Below are positions 1 through 6,896 of a stretch of 11,985 nt of DNA, piece by piece. Each line of letters begins with the position of its first letter. The first letter of the stretch is position 1. The notes beneath the pieces are model-generated. The model had not been told where the DNA came from. It saw nothing but the letters and a program-made list of their open reading frames with translations, and ran no database searches. A program made the position numbers and the translations under genes. Source of the stretch: Pseudomonadota bacterium (GTDB lineage Bacteria; Pseudomonadota; Gammaproteobacteria; Woeseiales; Woeseiaceae); the NCBI GenBank assembly GCA_027295475.1, contig JAPUKV010000086.1:1-11985 (forward strand), in the 5' to 3' direction.

Positions 1-969
1 GCCTTTACGTATGTTGTCGGACACCACCCAGAGGTTAATACCCAGTGGATGACTGATGTCTTCGCGGACTCGTCCGACGTATACCAGGTCGTTTCCGGAG
101 CTTTCCGTGACGGCTGTCGGGTACGCGCCGGTCTCCGTGCCGTCCACGAGCTCTATACCGGGGGCGCCTCGCATCAGTTCGCAGACTTCTTCAGCCGAAA
201 TCTTGCGTTCCGTCTCTATGTGGACCGCTTCGGAGTGGCCGAAGAATGCCGGAATGCGTACAGCCGTCGGATTGATGGCAATTTTTTCGTCACCGAGAAT
301 CTTTCGCGTCTCCCACACCATTTTCATTTCTTCCCTGGTGTAGCGATTATCCTGGAATTGATCGATATGCGGCACTGCATTAAACGCAATCTGCTTGGCG
401 TTGCCTTCGACTTCAATCGGTTGGCCGTTCAGAAGGGCCGTGGTCTGGCGAACCAGTTCTTCGACAGCGCTTCTGCCGGCACCCGACACCGCCTGATAGG
501 TCGAGACATTGATTCGACTGATGCCCACTGCATCATAAATCGGTTTTAGCGCAACGACCAATTGAATCGTCGAGCAATTCGGATTTGCAATGATGCCCGT
601 TGCTTTGTAATCGGCAATCCTCTGCGGATTTACTTCAGGAACAACCAACGGAATATTATCTTCGTAACGAAAGCGGGATGTGTTATCGATGACAACGCAA
701 CCGCATGCCGCTGCTTTGGGCGCGTACTCGTCCGACACAGATGCGCCGGCAGAGAAAAATCCGATTTGCACCTGCGAAAAATCGAAATCCGCCAGGTTTT
801 CGACCTCCAGACTCCGGTTACCGAAATTAACATCTGTGCCGACTGACCGTTCGCTGGCCAGTGCATGCACGGTGCCGACCGGAAATTTTCGCTCGGACAA
901 TATCTCCAGCGTGCTTTCGCCGACCATACCGGTCGCGCCGACAACCGCGATATCAAATGACTCCGCCAT
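1..969 (-). CDS. asd: Aspartate-semialdehyde dehydrogenase, 3'-truncated by window edge
   Basis: Catalyses NADPH-dependent reduction of aspartyl-4-phosphate to aspartate semialdehyde, the branch point to lysine/diaminopimelate, threonine and methionine, in the cytosol. Reading leftwards from ATG at 969-967, 323 codons are open to the edge. The N-terminus has the Rossmann phosphate loop AVVGATGMVGE (about residues 8-18). The catalytic cysteine is C132 in ANPNCST (codon at 576-574). The substrate-binding segment VRIPAFFGHSEAVHIET follows later, and the visible end SDNIRKG matches the family C-terminal region, so roughly 15-20 residues are missing. The pattern fits the roughly 340-residue Asd of Pseudomonas/Vibrio type. 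A purine-rich GAGAGGA lies about 13 nt before the ATG, a slightly long spacing. It is third in a prmB-aroC-asd row, 61 nt after aroC, with no terminator seen between them, so co-transcription is likely. Identity is very secure; only the 3' end is unseen. Confidence 0.95.
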   Translation of the reverse strand, partial: MAESFDIAVVGATGMVGESTLEILSERKFPVGTVHALASERSVGTDVNFGNRSLEVENLADFDFSQVQIGFFSAGASVSDEYAPKAAACGCVVIDNTSRFRYEDNIPLVVPEVNPQRIADYKATGIIANPNCSTIQLVVALKPIYDAVGISRINVSTYQAVSGAGRSAVEELVRQTTALLNGQPIEVEGNAKQIAFNAVPHIDQFQDNRYTREEMKMVWETRKILGDEKIAINPTAVRIPAFFGHSEAVHIETERKISAEEVCELMRGAPGIELVDGTETGAYPTAVTESSGNDLVYVGRVREDISHPLGINLWVVSDNIRKG

Positions 970-1030
970 GTGGGTTCGATTGTCCTCTCAGCTTGACTCT
1001 AATCTATGAACGGCACGCGAGTATGACCAG

Positions 1031-2131
1031 CTACCTGGTTTTTCGCGTAATTACCGGCGTACCCGATTCGACATCCGCGTTTTGTGCGCGATGCCTGAGA
1101 TAGTGGTCCATCAACACCAACGCGATCATCGCCTCGGCAATCGGTGTCGCCCGCAGACCTACGCAGGGGTCATGCCTGCCCGTTGTTACGATCTCAGTGG
1201 CTTTGCCCTTTTTATCGACGGTGGCAGCGGGAACGGAAATACTCGAGGTCGGCTTAAGCGCGATGCTGGCCAGCAGGTCCTGGCCGGACGAGATGCCACC
1301 CAGCGTGCCGCCGGCATCATTCTTATTAAAGCCGTCCGCCGACAGCTCGTCGCGATGCTGACTGCCGCGTTGATTCACGGCGGCGAAACCGGCGCCAAGT
1401 TCGACGCCTTTTACTGCATTAATGCTCATCAAGCCATGTGCAATGTCCGCTTCGAGCTTGTCGAACACCGGTTCCCCAAGTCCAGGCGGAATATTCGTCG
1501 CCAGCACGCTGATCCTGGCGCCGATCGAATCACCCTCCTCGCGCAATTCGTCCATGAACTTCTCGAGCTCTGGAATTTTTTCCGGATCGGCACAGAAAAA
1601 CGGATTCTCATCGACAGCCGTCAGGTCTTTGGCCTCGAGCTTGATCGGTCCGAGCTGCGAGATGTAGCCCTTGATCTCGATCCCGAGCCGTTGCCGCAGG
1701 TACTTCCGGGCAATTGCTCCGGCGGCCACTCGCATGGTCGTTTCGCGGGCCGATGAGCGGCCGCCACCCCGATAGTCGCGGATGCCGTATTTCTGCTGAT
1801 AGGTATAGTCCGCGTGGCCCGGACGGAACTTATCCTTGATGTCGCTGTAGTCCTTCGAGCGCTGGTCCTTGTTTTCGATGAGCAGACCAATCGGCGTTCC
1901 CGTTGTCTGGCCTTCGAAGACGCCGGAAAGGATCTGTACCTGATCGGGTTCCTTGCGCTGGGTCGTGTGCCGTGACTTCCCCGGCCTGCGGCGTTCAAGA
2001 TCGGCCTGGATGTCCGATTCATCGAGTGGCATGCCCGGCGGGCAGCCATCAATTATGCAGCCAAGCGCACGGCCGTGGCTCTCACCATAGGTCGTGACCG
2101 TGAAGATTTTTCCAAAACTGTTGCCCGACAT
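1031..2131 (-). CDS. aroC: Chorismate synthase
   Basis: Converts 5-enolpyruvylshikimate-3-phosphate to chorismate, the last step of the shikimate pathway, using reduced FMN; cytosolic homotetramer. The 366-residue product has the usual family length and is full length: N-terminal [14 protein letters not shown] with H19, [10 protein letters not shown] with the conserved H106, the [11 protein letters not shown] signature at about 121-131, and the C-terminal glycine-rich [12 protein letters not shown] motif. The ATG at 2131-2129 is chosen because the family begins MSGNSFG(K/H) and because GGAG (2142-2139) lies 7 nt upstream. That Shine-Dalgarno lies inside the terminal inverted repeat of the element between prmB and aroC, so the element supplies or encloses the translation signal of this gene. 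The prmB-aroC order is also found in Escherichia coli. No missing motif is seen. Confidence 0.97.
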   Translation of the reverse strand: MSGNSFGKIFTVTTYGESHGRALGCIIDGCPPGMPLDESDIQADLERRRPGKSRHTTQRKEPDQVQILSGVFEGQTTGTPIGLLIENKDQRSKDYSDIKDKFRPGHADYTYQQKYGIRDYRGGGRSSARETTMRVAAGAIARKYLRQRLGIEIKGYISQLGPIKLEAKDLTAVDENPFFCADPEKIPELEKFMDELREEGDSIGARISVLATNIPPGLGEPVFDKLEADIAHGLMSINAVKGVELGAGFAAVNQRGSQHRDELSADGFNKNDAGGTLGGISSGQDLLASIALKPTSSISVPAATVDKKGKATEIVTTGRHDPCVGLRATPIAEAMIALVLMDHYLRHRAQNADVESGTPVITRKTR

Positions 2132-2135
2132 CTTG

Positions 2136-2161
2136 GTACTCCGTCAAGGTGATATTGATGG
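2136..2161 (+). repeat. Left terminal inverted repeat (aroC-proximal)
   Basis: 26 bases exactly complementary to 2373-2398. It lies 4 nt from the aroC start codon (2131) and on the minus strand contains CGGAG (2143-2139), the best Shine-Dalgarno for aroC, at 7 nt spacing. After a two-base mismatch, a further TCAG matches between the two arms. Confidence 0.9.
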
Positions 2162-2278
2162 GCTCAGCGAGTCGTGAAGCGGTTGGCCGCCAGGCGCACC
2201 TTGCCGGTCATGGCGCGTCCTTGCCAGGAGGCGCAACACCGCGGACGACCGCTGCACGGCTCGCCCGAAGGGAGCTGC

Positions 2279-2360
2279 CCGGATGATCCAATACGGCGTT
2301 GCAGTCCTTGTAAAGGACCTGCCATTCCCTGCGGACTGCGCCTTGTCTTGGATCATCTGG
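2279..2360. repeat. Internal nested inverted repeat within the element
   Basis: CCGGATGATCCAA (2279-2291) pairs with TTGGATCATCTGG (2348-2360) with one mismatch. Closer in, GCAGTCC (2301-2307) pairs with GGACTGC (2333-2339), roughly on the same centre near 2320. A competing small hairpin, GTCCTT-GTA-AAGGAC, lies at 2304-2318. In single-stranded DNA or RNA this would make a branched stem inside the outer 26-bp stem. Confidence 0.75.
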
Positions 2361-2372
2361 GTGGCTCTGAAA

Positions 2373-2398
2373 CCATCAATATCACCTTGACGGAGTAC
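2373..2398 (-). repeat. Right terminal inverted repeat (prmB-proximal)
   Basis: 26 bases exactly complementary to 2136-2161. Its outermost base (2398) is also the last base of the prmB TAG stop (2400-2398), so the end of the element, or its target duplication, completes the stop codon of prmB. Confidence 0.9.
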
Positions 2399-3333
2399 TA
2401 GTTCCGCTCGGATGCTGCCCTGTCTATGACATCCTGATAGCCATCAATCTCGTCTCGGGTCAGCAGGAATACGCCGCTGCCCCCATGTTCAAATTCAAGC
2501 CAGACGAACGCGATCTCCGGAAACCGTTGCTCGAGCGCCGCCTGGCTGTTGCCCACTTCGACAACAAGTATTCCGTCTTCAGCGAGGAAACGTGACGCAT
2601 CATGCAGGATCGTTATGACCGAATCCAGACCATCATCGCCGGCAGCCAGCCCATCTGCCGGCTCGTGTCGGAATTCGGGCGGCAGATCGTTCATGTCATG
2701 CCGATCGACATAGGGCGGATTACTGACGATCAGGTTGTAGCGGACATGCTCCAGATTGTTGAAAAAAACGGATCGAATCAGCCGGATGCGTCTTTTCAGG
2801 GCGTGCCGATCGACATTGATCGCGGCTACACCCAAGGCGTCTTGCGAGATGTCCACCGCGTCAATTACGGCATTGGGAAAAGCAATCGCCATCGCGATGG
2901 CGATGCACCCGCTGCCGGTGCCAAGGTCGGCGGCGCGGCGGACGCTGCCCGGATCCACCCAGGGCTCGAAGCGGTTAAGGATGATTTCGGCTAGCGGAGA
3001 ACGCGGAATCACAACCCGTTCATCGACATAGAACTCGAGGCCCGCGAACCAGGCCTGCCTCACCAGGTAAGCCACCGGCACTCGCTCGCGGATGCGTTTT
3101 TCAACCAGTAGCGCAAGCAGTACCGATTCTTTTTTATCTATTTCCCGGGCGTAGTGTTGCTCGGCCCGTGCATGGTCGAGGCCGAGCCTCGCAAATACCA
3201 GATAGGCCGCTTCGTCGAGCGCATTGTCGGTGCCGTGTCCGTAGCTTAGCCCGGCATTTTCGAAGGCAGTCGCCGTCTGGCGGATGAAATCCGCGACAGT
3301 TTGCGGGGGCTTATTGTTGAAATTCTGGTGCAT
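2398..3333 (-). CDS. prmB: 50S ribosomal protein L3 N5-glutamine methyltransferase
   Basis: S-adenosylmethionine-dependent methyltransferase that modifies a glutamine of ribosomal protein L3; acts on ribosome assembly intermediates in the cytosol. The product has 311 residues, about the length of E. coli PrmB (YfcB). SAM motif I DLGTGSG is at 136-142, and the glutamine-binding NPPY signature of the HemK/PrmC superfamily is at 205-208 (SNPPYVD). The N-terminal helical domain (about 10-95) is of PrmB type, and the linker [11 protein letters not shown] at about 108-118 is typical for PrmB. PrmC, the release-factor paralogue, is the alternative, but the PrmB-like N-terminus and the aroC neighbour favour PrmB. 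Start ATG 3333-3331 has only a weak Shine-Dalgarno. The TAG stop overlaps the end of the inverted-repeat element by one base. It is the first gene of the leftward prmB-aroC-asd row. Confidence 0.93.
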   Translation of the reverse strand: MHQNFNNKPPQTVADFIRQTATAFENAGLSYGHGTDNALDEAAYLVFARLGLDHARAEQHYAREIDKKESVLLALLVEKRIRERVPVAYLVRQAWFAGLEFYVDERVVIPRSPLAEIILNRFEPWVDPGSVRRAADLGTGSGCIAIAMAIAFPNAVIDAVDISQDALGVAAINVDRHALKRRIRLIRSVFFNNLEHVRYNLIVSNPPYVDRHDMNDLPPEFRHEPADGLAAGDDGLDSVITILHDASRFLAEDGILVVEVGNSQAALEQRFPEIAFVWLEFEHGGSGVFLLTRDEIDGYQDVIDRAASERN

Positions 3334-3422
3334 CGAAAAGCCATCGCCCGTCAGGCGGGTGCATACTCCTGCAACACCTGCAATCGCGCCATCCTTGGCG
3401 GTCGGACAGCGCCATCAGAGGT

Positions 3423-3428
3423 TAGAAT
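3423..3428 (+). promoter_or_regulatory. Possible -10 box for the SCO-PCuAC-psd-epmA-msrC row
   Basis: TAGAAT lies 9 nt before the SCO start codon in the 104-nt divergent gap to prmB. A TTGGCG at 3395-3400 would be a -35 only with a 22-nt spacer, which is too long, so the promoter is weakly supported. If this -10 is used, transcription would start about 3 nt before the ATG, giving an almost leaderless mRNA. That would fit the absence of a Shine-Dalgarno at usual spacing. Confidence 0.22.
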
Positions 3429-3437
3429 GCACGGCAT

Positions 3438-4064
3438 ATGAGCCATCCAAGAATACATTTTGCGTTCGTCCTGATTGCGATTGCCTTGATCGGCGGCGGA
3501 TGGTTTTTCATGCGCGCGTATACGGGGCCGGTCGCACGGCCGGAATACGCAACAGTTCTTCCATCACCGATGGTTTTGCCGGATTTTACGCTAATTGACC
3601 ACAACGGCAGCACGTTTACGCGAGAATCACTGAAAGGCAGCTGGAGTCTGCTCTTTTTCGGCTTTACCCACTGCCCCGACGTTTGTCCCGCGACCATGCA
3701 AAGTTTGGCTGTTGCGAGGGAAAAGTTGGCTGCCCAGGGCCGAGCCGCAGCGACTTTGCCTAGAATCATATTGATAAGTGTCGATCCGGAAAGAGACGAC
3801 GCCGAAGTCCTGAAATCCTATGTTTCTTACTTCGGCCAAGACATCATCGGGCTGACGGGTGCCTTGAGTGAGTTGCAGAAACTGACAAAGCGGCTCGGCA
3901 TCTTTTTCGCAAAATCCCCTGGCGATGACGGCGGCTACAACGTCGATCACTCTGCTGCTGTGCTGGTAATCAACCCGTCCGCCGAGTTTCATGCCTTGTT
4001 CAGCGCACCGCAGAGCGTTGAAAAGCTCTTGCATGACTTGCCGCTGATCCTGGAATCGAAGTGA
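3438..4064 (+). CDS. SCO family (SCO1/SenC/PrrC) copper chaperone
   Basis: Membrane-anchored thioredoxin-fold protein that delivers copper to, or reduces, the CuA site of cytochrome c oxidase on the periplasmic side. The 208 residues comprise an N-terminal membrane anchor (about 8-25), then a thioredoxin-like domain. The copper ligands of the family are all present: the CPDVC motif (C79, C83) preceded by FFGFTH, and H171 in NVDHSAAVLVI. The ISVDPERD segment (113-120) is also typical. The ATG at 3438 is the only plausible start: the anchor begins right after it and the length matches the family, although a Shine-Dalgarno is hardly visible. Its last bases overlap the start of the PCuAC gene (GTGA), so the two chaperones are translationally coupled and likely act together on CuA assembly. 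No cytochrome oxidase subunit lies in the window. Confidence 0.93.
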   Translation: MSHPRIHFAFVLIAIALIGGGWFFMRAYTGPVARPEYATVLPSPMVLPDFTLIDHNGSTFTRESLKGSWSLLFFGFTHCPDVCPATMQSLAVAREKLAAQGRAAATLPRIILISVDPERDDAEVLKSYVSYFGQDIIGLTGALSELQKLTKRLGIFFAKSPGDDGGYNVDHSAAVLVINPSAEFHALFSAPQSVEKLLHDLPLILESK

Positions 4065-4504
4065 CTTTGATTTTTCGCAGGCCGATTCTCCTCGTATTGT
4101 ATCTGGCGGTACTAATCGCAGGCTGCGGCGAATCCGGGCCGCCTCTGACCGCGACGGGTGTGGTTGCCTTTGCCCCGCTTCCGGGCAGCGAAGTCTCCGC
4201 CGCCTACCTGACGCTTCACAACCACAGTCAAGAGGCGCTAACCATCCAGCAGGTATCCAGTCCGGAATTCGCGACAGTTGAAATTCATGAAAGCATGACC
4301 GTTGACGACGTAATTCGCATGCGCAGGCTGGAGTCATTGACACTGGATGCAGGAACCCGCACGCAATTCGTCTCGGGTGGCAAACACCTCATGCTGATCG
4401 AACCGGTAAGCGAGTTAGCTCCGGGCCAATCGGTGACGCTACAATTCGAGTACAACGCCGGCGGTATACTCATTGTAAACACGCAACTTAAAACCAGAAA
4501 ATAA
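4061..4504 (+). CDS. PCuAC family periplasmic copper chaperone, lipoprotein
   Basis: Copper-binding cupredoxin-like chaperone (former DUF461) that transfers Cu(I) towards the SCO protein or CuA of cytochrome c oxidase. The 147-residue product starts at GTG 4061, which overlaps the SCO stop by 4 bases. The N-terminus has a basic and hydrophobic signal ending in the lipobox IAGC, with C22 as the predicted lipidated cysteine, so the protein should be anchored to a membrane and face the periplasm. The defining metal motif H-X10-M-X21-H-X-M is intact: H76, M87, H109, M111. The pairing with SCO matches many proteobacterial genomes in which the two proteins cooperate. The lipid anchor differs from the soluble secreted PCuAC proteins of many species. 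psd starts 25 nt downstream. Confidence 0.92.
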   Translation: MTLIFRRPILLVLYLAVLIAGCGESGPPLTATGVVAFAPLPGSEVSAAYLTLHNHSQEALTIQQVSSPEFATVEIHESMTVDDVIRMRRLESLTLDAGTRTQFVSGGKHLMLIEPVSELAPGQSVTLQFEYNAGGILIVNTQLKTRK

Positions 4505-4529
4505 GCTTGTTAGGCTACCAGGGATCATA

Positions 4530-5399
4530 ATGGCCGTTTTTATCGCAGAACTGTTCTTGCTTTTTCAGCGCATGATGCCGAAGCGTCTGATCACGGCAAT
4601 TGTCTATCGCCTCGCGCACATACGAGTACGGTTGATCAAGGACTTTCTGATTCGCAGTTTCGTAAAGTTCTACGAGGTCAACCTGGATGAAGTACAGAAA
4701 TCCGTGCCGGACGGTTTCATAAGCTTCAATGATTTCTTCACTCGGGAACTGGCAGACGGTTCGCGCCCGATCGACTCATCGGATTTGTCGATCGTGTCTC
4801 CCGCAGACGGAATTATCAGTGCGGCAGGGAGCATCGAGAGGAATGCGGTGTTGCAGGCAAAGGGACATGACTACAGCCTTGAAGAATTGCTGGCAACAGA
4901 CCTCGATGAGGCGCAACGTTACTATGACGGTTCGTTCGCGACTATTTACCTGGCGCCTTTTAACTATCACCGGGTACATGCGCCGCTTGCAGGTGAGCTT
5001 GTCGCCGTACATTTTGTCCCGGGATCGCTTTTCAGTGTCAACGAGACAACGGTGTCATTCCTTCGCGGGCTCTTCACGCGAAACGAGCGACTCATTTGCC
5101 ACTTCCGGACGTCCGCCGGCCCCATGGTCCTGATCTTCGTTGGCGCGTTGAATGTCGGCAGCATTACGACGCCATGGACCGGGGAAATAAGGCCACGCAA
5201 GGGACACGTGGTCGAAAACATCGACTTGCGATCATCGTCTCAACCGAAAACAGTTAACAAAGGCGATCTACTTGGCTGGTTCAACATGGGCTCGACGATC
5301 ATCTTGCTGTTGCCGCCCGGCGTTTGCGACTGGAGGTCCGGACTGGAATCAGGAGAAGCACTCAGGATGGGCGAATCGCTGGGACGAATAGTGAAATAA
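4530..5399 (+). CDS. psd: Phosphatidylserine decarboxylase proenzyme
   Basis: Makes phosphatidylethanolamine from phosphatidylserine at the inner membrane. It is a pyruvoyl enzyme made by self-cleavage of a proenzyme. The 289-residue length fits the bacterial type-I family (E. coli about 320). The self-processing triad is visible: D93 in SPADG, H150 in YHRVHAP (H147 is also conserved) and S255 in MGST. Cleavage between G254 and S255 would give a large beta chain and a short alpha chain of about 35 residues that carries the pyruvoyl group. The cleavage motif here is MGST instead of the common LGST, a conservative change. Start ATG 4530 follows an AGGGA about 6 nt upstream. It lies between the PCuAC gene (25-nt gap) and epmA (23-nt gap), so it is probably co-transcribed with both. 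No phosphatidylserine synthase gene is in the window. Confidence 0.95.
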   Translation: MAVFIAELFLLFQRMMPKRLITAIVYRLAHIRVRLIKDFLIRSFVKFYEVNLDEVQKSVPDGFISFNDFFTRELADGSRPIDSSDLSIVSPADGIISAAGSIERNAVLQAKGHDYSLEELLATDLDEAQRYYDGSFATIYLAPFNYHRVHAPLAGELVAVHFVPGSLFSVNETTVSFLRGLFTRNERLICHFRTSAGPMVLIFVGALNVGSITTPWTGEIRPRKGHVVENIDLRSSSQPKTVNKGDLLGWFNMGSTIILLLPPGVCDWRSGLESGEALRMGESLGRIVK

Positions 5400-5422
5400 A
5401 AAGATTTGTTGGACCACTAGTG

Positions 5423-6412
5423 ATGACCACACAGCCAACCTGGCAACCATTATCGAGTGTTGCATCCGCTTCACGCCGATCTGCGATGTTGAAACGTGCC
5501 AGGGTCTTTTTTGAGGAACGGAATATTCTTGAAGTTGACACACCGATACTGTCCCGTTTTGCGGCCAGCGACCCGCACATAGAAAGTATTGAAGTCACGC
5601 TGCAATTAGATCCCGATAAGTCCTGGTTTCTGCAGACATCACCTGAGTATTGCATGAAGCGGCTCCTCAGCGCGGGTTATCCCGACATCTTCGAAATCTG
5701 CAAGGTATTCCGCGACGCTGAAGCAGGCCGTTACCATCAGCCCGAATTCACAATGGTCGAATGGTATCGACTGGACTTCGGCCTGAACGACATCGTGCAG
5801 GACACACTTGAATTCATCACGACCCTTGTCGATGCGAAACGCTTTGACAAGGCACCCATGCTGCTGAGTCATGCGGAAGCGTTTGCCGAGTTTGCCGGCA
5901 TCGATTCATCGACAGCCGACATCGAGACCCTCTCGGCAGCAGCGGCCGCGGACGATCAACTCAAACAGTCACTCGGAGACAGCCGCGATGACTGGCTCGA
6001 TCTGATTCTTGCCGAAAAAATCTCAAGCAAATTTCCAACAGACAGACTCACGGCACTGTGCCACTATCCTGCCAGCCAGGCTGCGCTCTCACGGATCTGC
6101 CCCGACGATGCATCCGTTGCCGACAGGTTTGAGGTCTTTGCCGGCGACCTTGAGCTTGCCAATGGTTACGTGGAACTCGTTGATGCCAAAGAACAAAGCA
6201 GTCGATTCGAGGCCGATCAGAGCGCCCGTAAACTGGCCGGAAGACCGCAACGGCCGATTGACAGGGCGTTTATCGCGGCATTGGCGTCCGGGTTGCCGGC
6301 TTGTGCGGGTGTTGCGGTAGGGTTCGACCGCGTGCACATGTTGAATGAAGGCACCGGCGATATCCGGCAGGCGTTAAGTTTTGCTTTCGAGCGGCGGAAC
6401 GAAAATGACTGA
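5423..6412 (+). CDS. epmA: Elongation factor P (R)-beta-lysine ligase EpmA (GenX/PoxA/YjeA)
   Basis: Class II lysyl-tRNA-synthetase paralogue that attaches (R)-beta-lysine to K34 of EF-P, activating it for relief of ribosome stalling at polyproline. With ATG at 5423 the product has 329 residues (E. coli about 325). It has the catalytic core only and no N-terminal anticodon-binding OB domain, which separates it from LysS. Motif 2 is FRDAEAGRYHQPEFTMVEWYR-like at about 97-116, a hallmark of EpmA/LysRS. Motif 3 is GVAVGFDRVHML near the C-terminus. The frame is open upstream to 5324, but those 33 codons lie inside psd and would not match the family; GGA at 5411 gives a Shine-Dalgarno for 5423. 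The 3' end overlaps msrC by 8 nt. Its substrate gene efp lies about 500 bp downstream on the other strand. epmB, which makes beta-lysine, is not in the window. Confidence 0.95.
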   Translation: MTTQPTWQPLSSVASASRRSAMLKRARVFFEERNILEVDTPILSRFAASDPHIESIEVTLQLDPDKSWFLQTSPEYCMKRLLSAGYPDIFEICKVFRDAEAGRYHQPEFTMVEWYRLDFGLNDIVQDTLEFITTLVDAKRFDKAPMLLSHAEAFAEFAGIDSSTADIETLSAAAAADDQLKQSLGDSRDDWLDLILAEKISSKFPTDRLTALCHYPASQAALSRICPDDASVADRFEVFAGDLELANGYVELVDAKEQSSRFEADQSARKLAGRPQRPIDRAFIAALASGLPACAGVAVGFDRVHMLNEGTGDIRQALSFAFERRNEND

Positions 6413-6896
6413 CGATCATTCTGTTGATTACAGCGTGCTGGGCGCGCAACTCTATGCCCTGTTAAAAGATGAATCGGACGCACTGGCGAATGCGGCACTT
6501 TTTGTCGCGCTCGCCTTCGGCGCCCTGCCCGATATTAACTGGCTGGGCATCTACGTGTTGCGTGACAACGAACTCGTGCTTGGTCCGTTTCAGGGCAAGC
6601 CAGCTTGTGTCCGCATTCCGATGGGACGAGGCGTCTGCGGAGTCGCCGCCGAGCAAATGATGACCTTAAGGGTGTCTGATGTGCATGACTTCGACGGACA
6701 CATTGTTTGTGATCTTGCATCGAGATCAGAGATTGTCGTACCGCTGATCTCAGACGGCCGACTGTTAGGCGTGCTCGATATAGACAGTCCGCGATTAGCG
6801 CGCTTCAGCAGCCACGATCAGGAGGGCGTGGAATCACTGTGTGAATTGTTCATTAAGAGTCTCAAGCGCAAGAACGGCGGCTTTGAATTTATTTGA
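6405..6896 (+). CDS. msrC: Free methionine-(R)-sulfoxide reductase, GAF-domain type (fRMsr)
   Basis: Reduces free L-methionine-(R)-sulfoxide to methionine using thioredoxin-type reductants; cytosolic. The 163-residue single GAF domain matches E. coli MsrC (YebR) closely. Three cysteines are at C68, C78 (RGVCG) and C102 (HIVCD). Their spacing of 10 and 24 equals the C84/C94/C118 spacing of the E. coli enzyme, where the last is catalytic. The stretches SEIVVPL and GVLDID are also family hallmarks. ATG 6405 is chosen over an upstream TTG at 6381 because the family starts here and GGA lies 7-9 nt before it. The start lies inside the last codons of epmA (8-nt overlap), which implies translational coupling. 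The stop at 6894-6896 overlaps the stop of convergent efp. Confidence 0.93.
   Translation: MTDDHSVDYSVLGAQLYALLKDESDALANAALFVALAFGALPDINWLGIYVLRDNELVLGPFQGKPACVRIPMGRGVCGVAAEQMMTLRVSDVHDFDGHIVCDLASRSEIVVPLISDGRLLGVLDIDSPRLARFSSHDQEGVESLCELFIKSLKRKNGGFEFI

Larger units (their letters stand above)
2136..2398. mobile_element. MITE-like element with 26-bp perfect terminal inverted repeats
   Basis: A ~263-bp segment fills the prmB-aroC gap and ends in perfect 26-bp inverted repeats (2136-2161 and 2373-2398), starting GTACTCCGTCAAGG and ending with its complement. Both ends show GTAC. This could be the outer part of the repeat or a 4-bp palindromic target duplication around 22-bp repeats; a palindromic duplication cannot be told apart from the repeat. 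Inside is a second, roughly concentric inverted repeat (2279-2307 with 2333-2360). No transposase or convincing protein is encoded; a 70-codon minus frame (2356-2144) has no recognisable domain. Small size, terminal repeats and lack of coding content fit a miniature inverted-repeat transposable element, but the family is not identified. An alternative is a fixed structured RNA leader for aroC. On the minus strand it is transcribed between prmB and aroC. Confidence 0.65.

Noticed and set aside
1082..1756. Plus-strand open frame of 224 codons opposite aroC
   Set aside because: It is a shadow of aroC, which is full length with all its motifs.
2144..2356. A 70-codon minus-strand open frame inside the prmB-aroC element
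   Set aside because: It has no recognisable domain, is rich in Arg/Ala/Pro/Ser as expected from translated GC-rich non-coding DNA, and lies in an element made of inverted repeats.
3627..4343. Long minus-strand open frame (238 codons) opposite the SCO and PCuAC genes
   Set aside because: Both plus-strand genes have intact metal-binding motifs; the antisense frame has no domain.
5324..5422. Upstream extension of the epmA frame by 33 codons
   Set aside because: It overlaps the coding sequence of psd, does not resemble EpmA N-termini, and ATG 5423 gives the family length.
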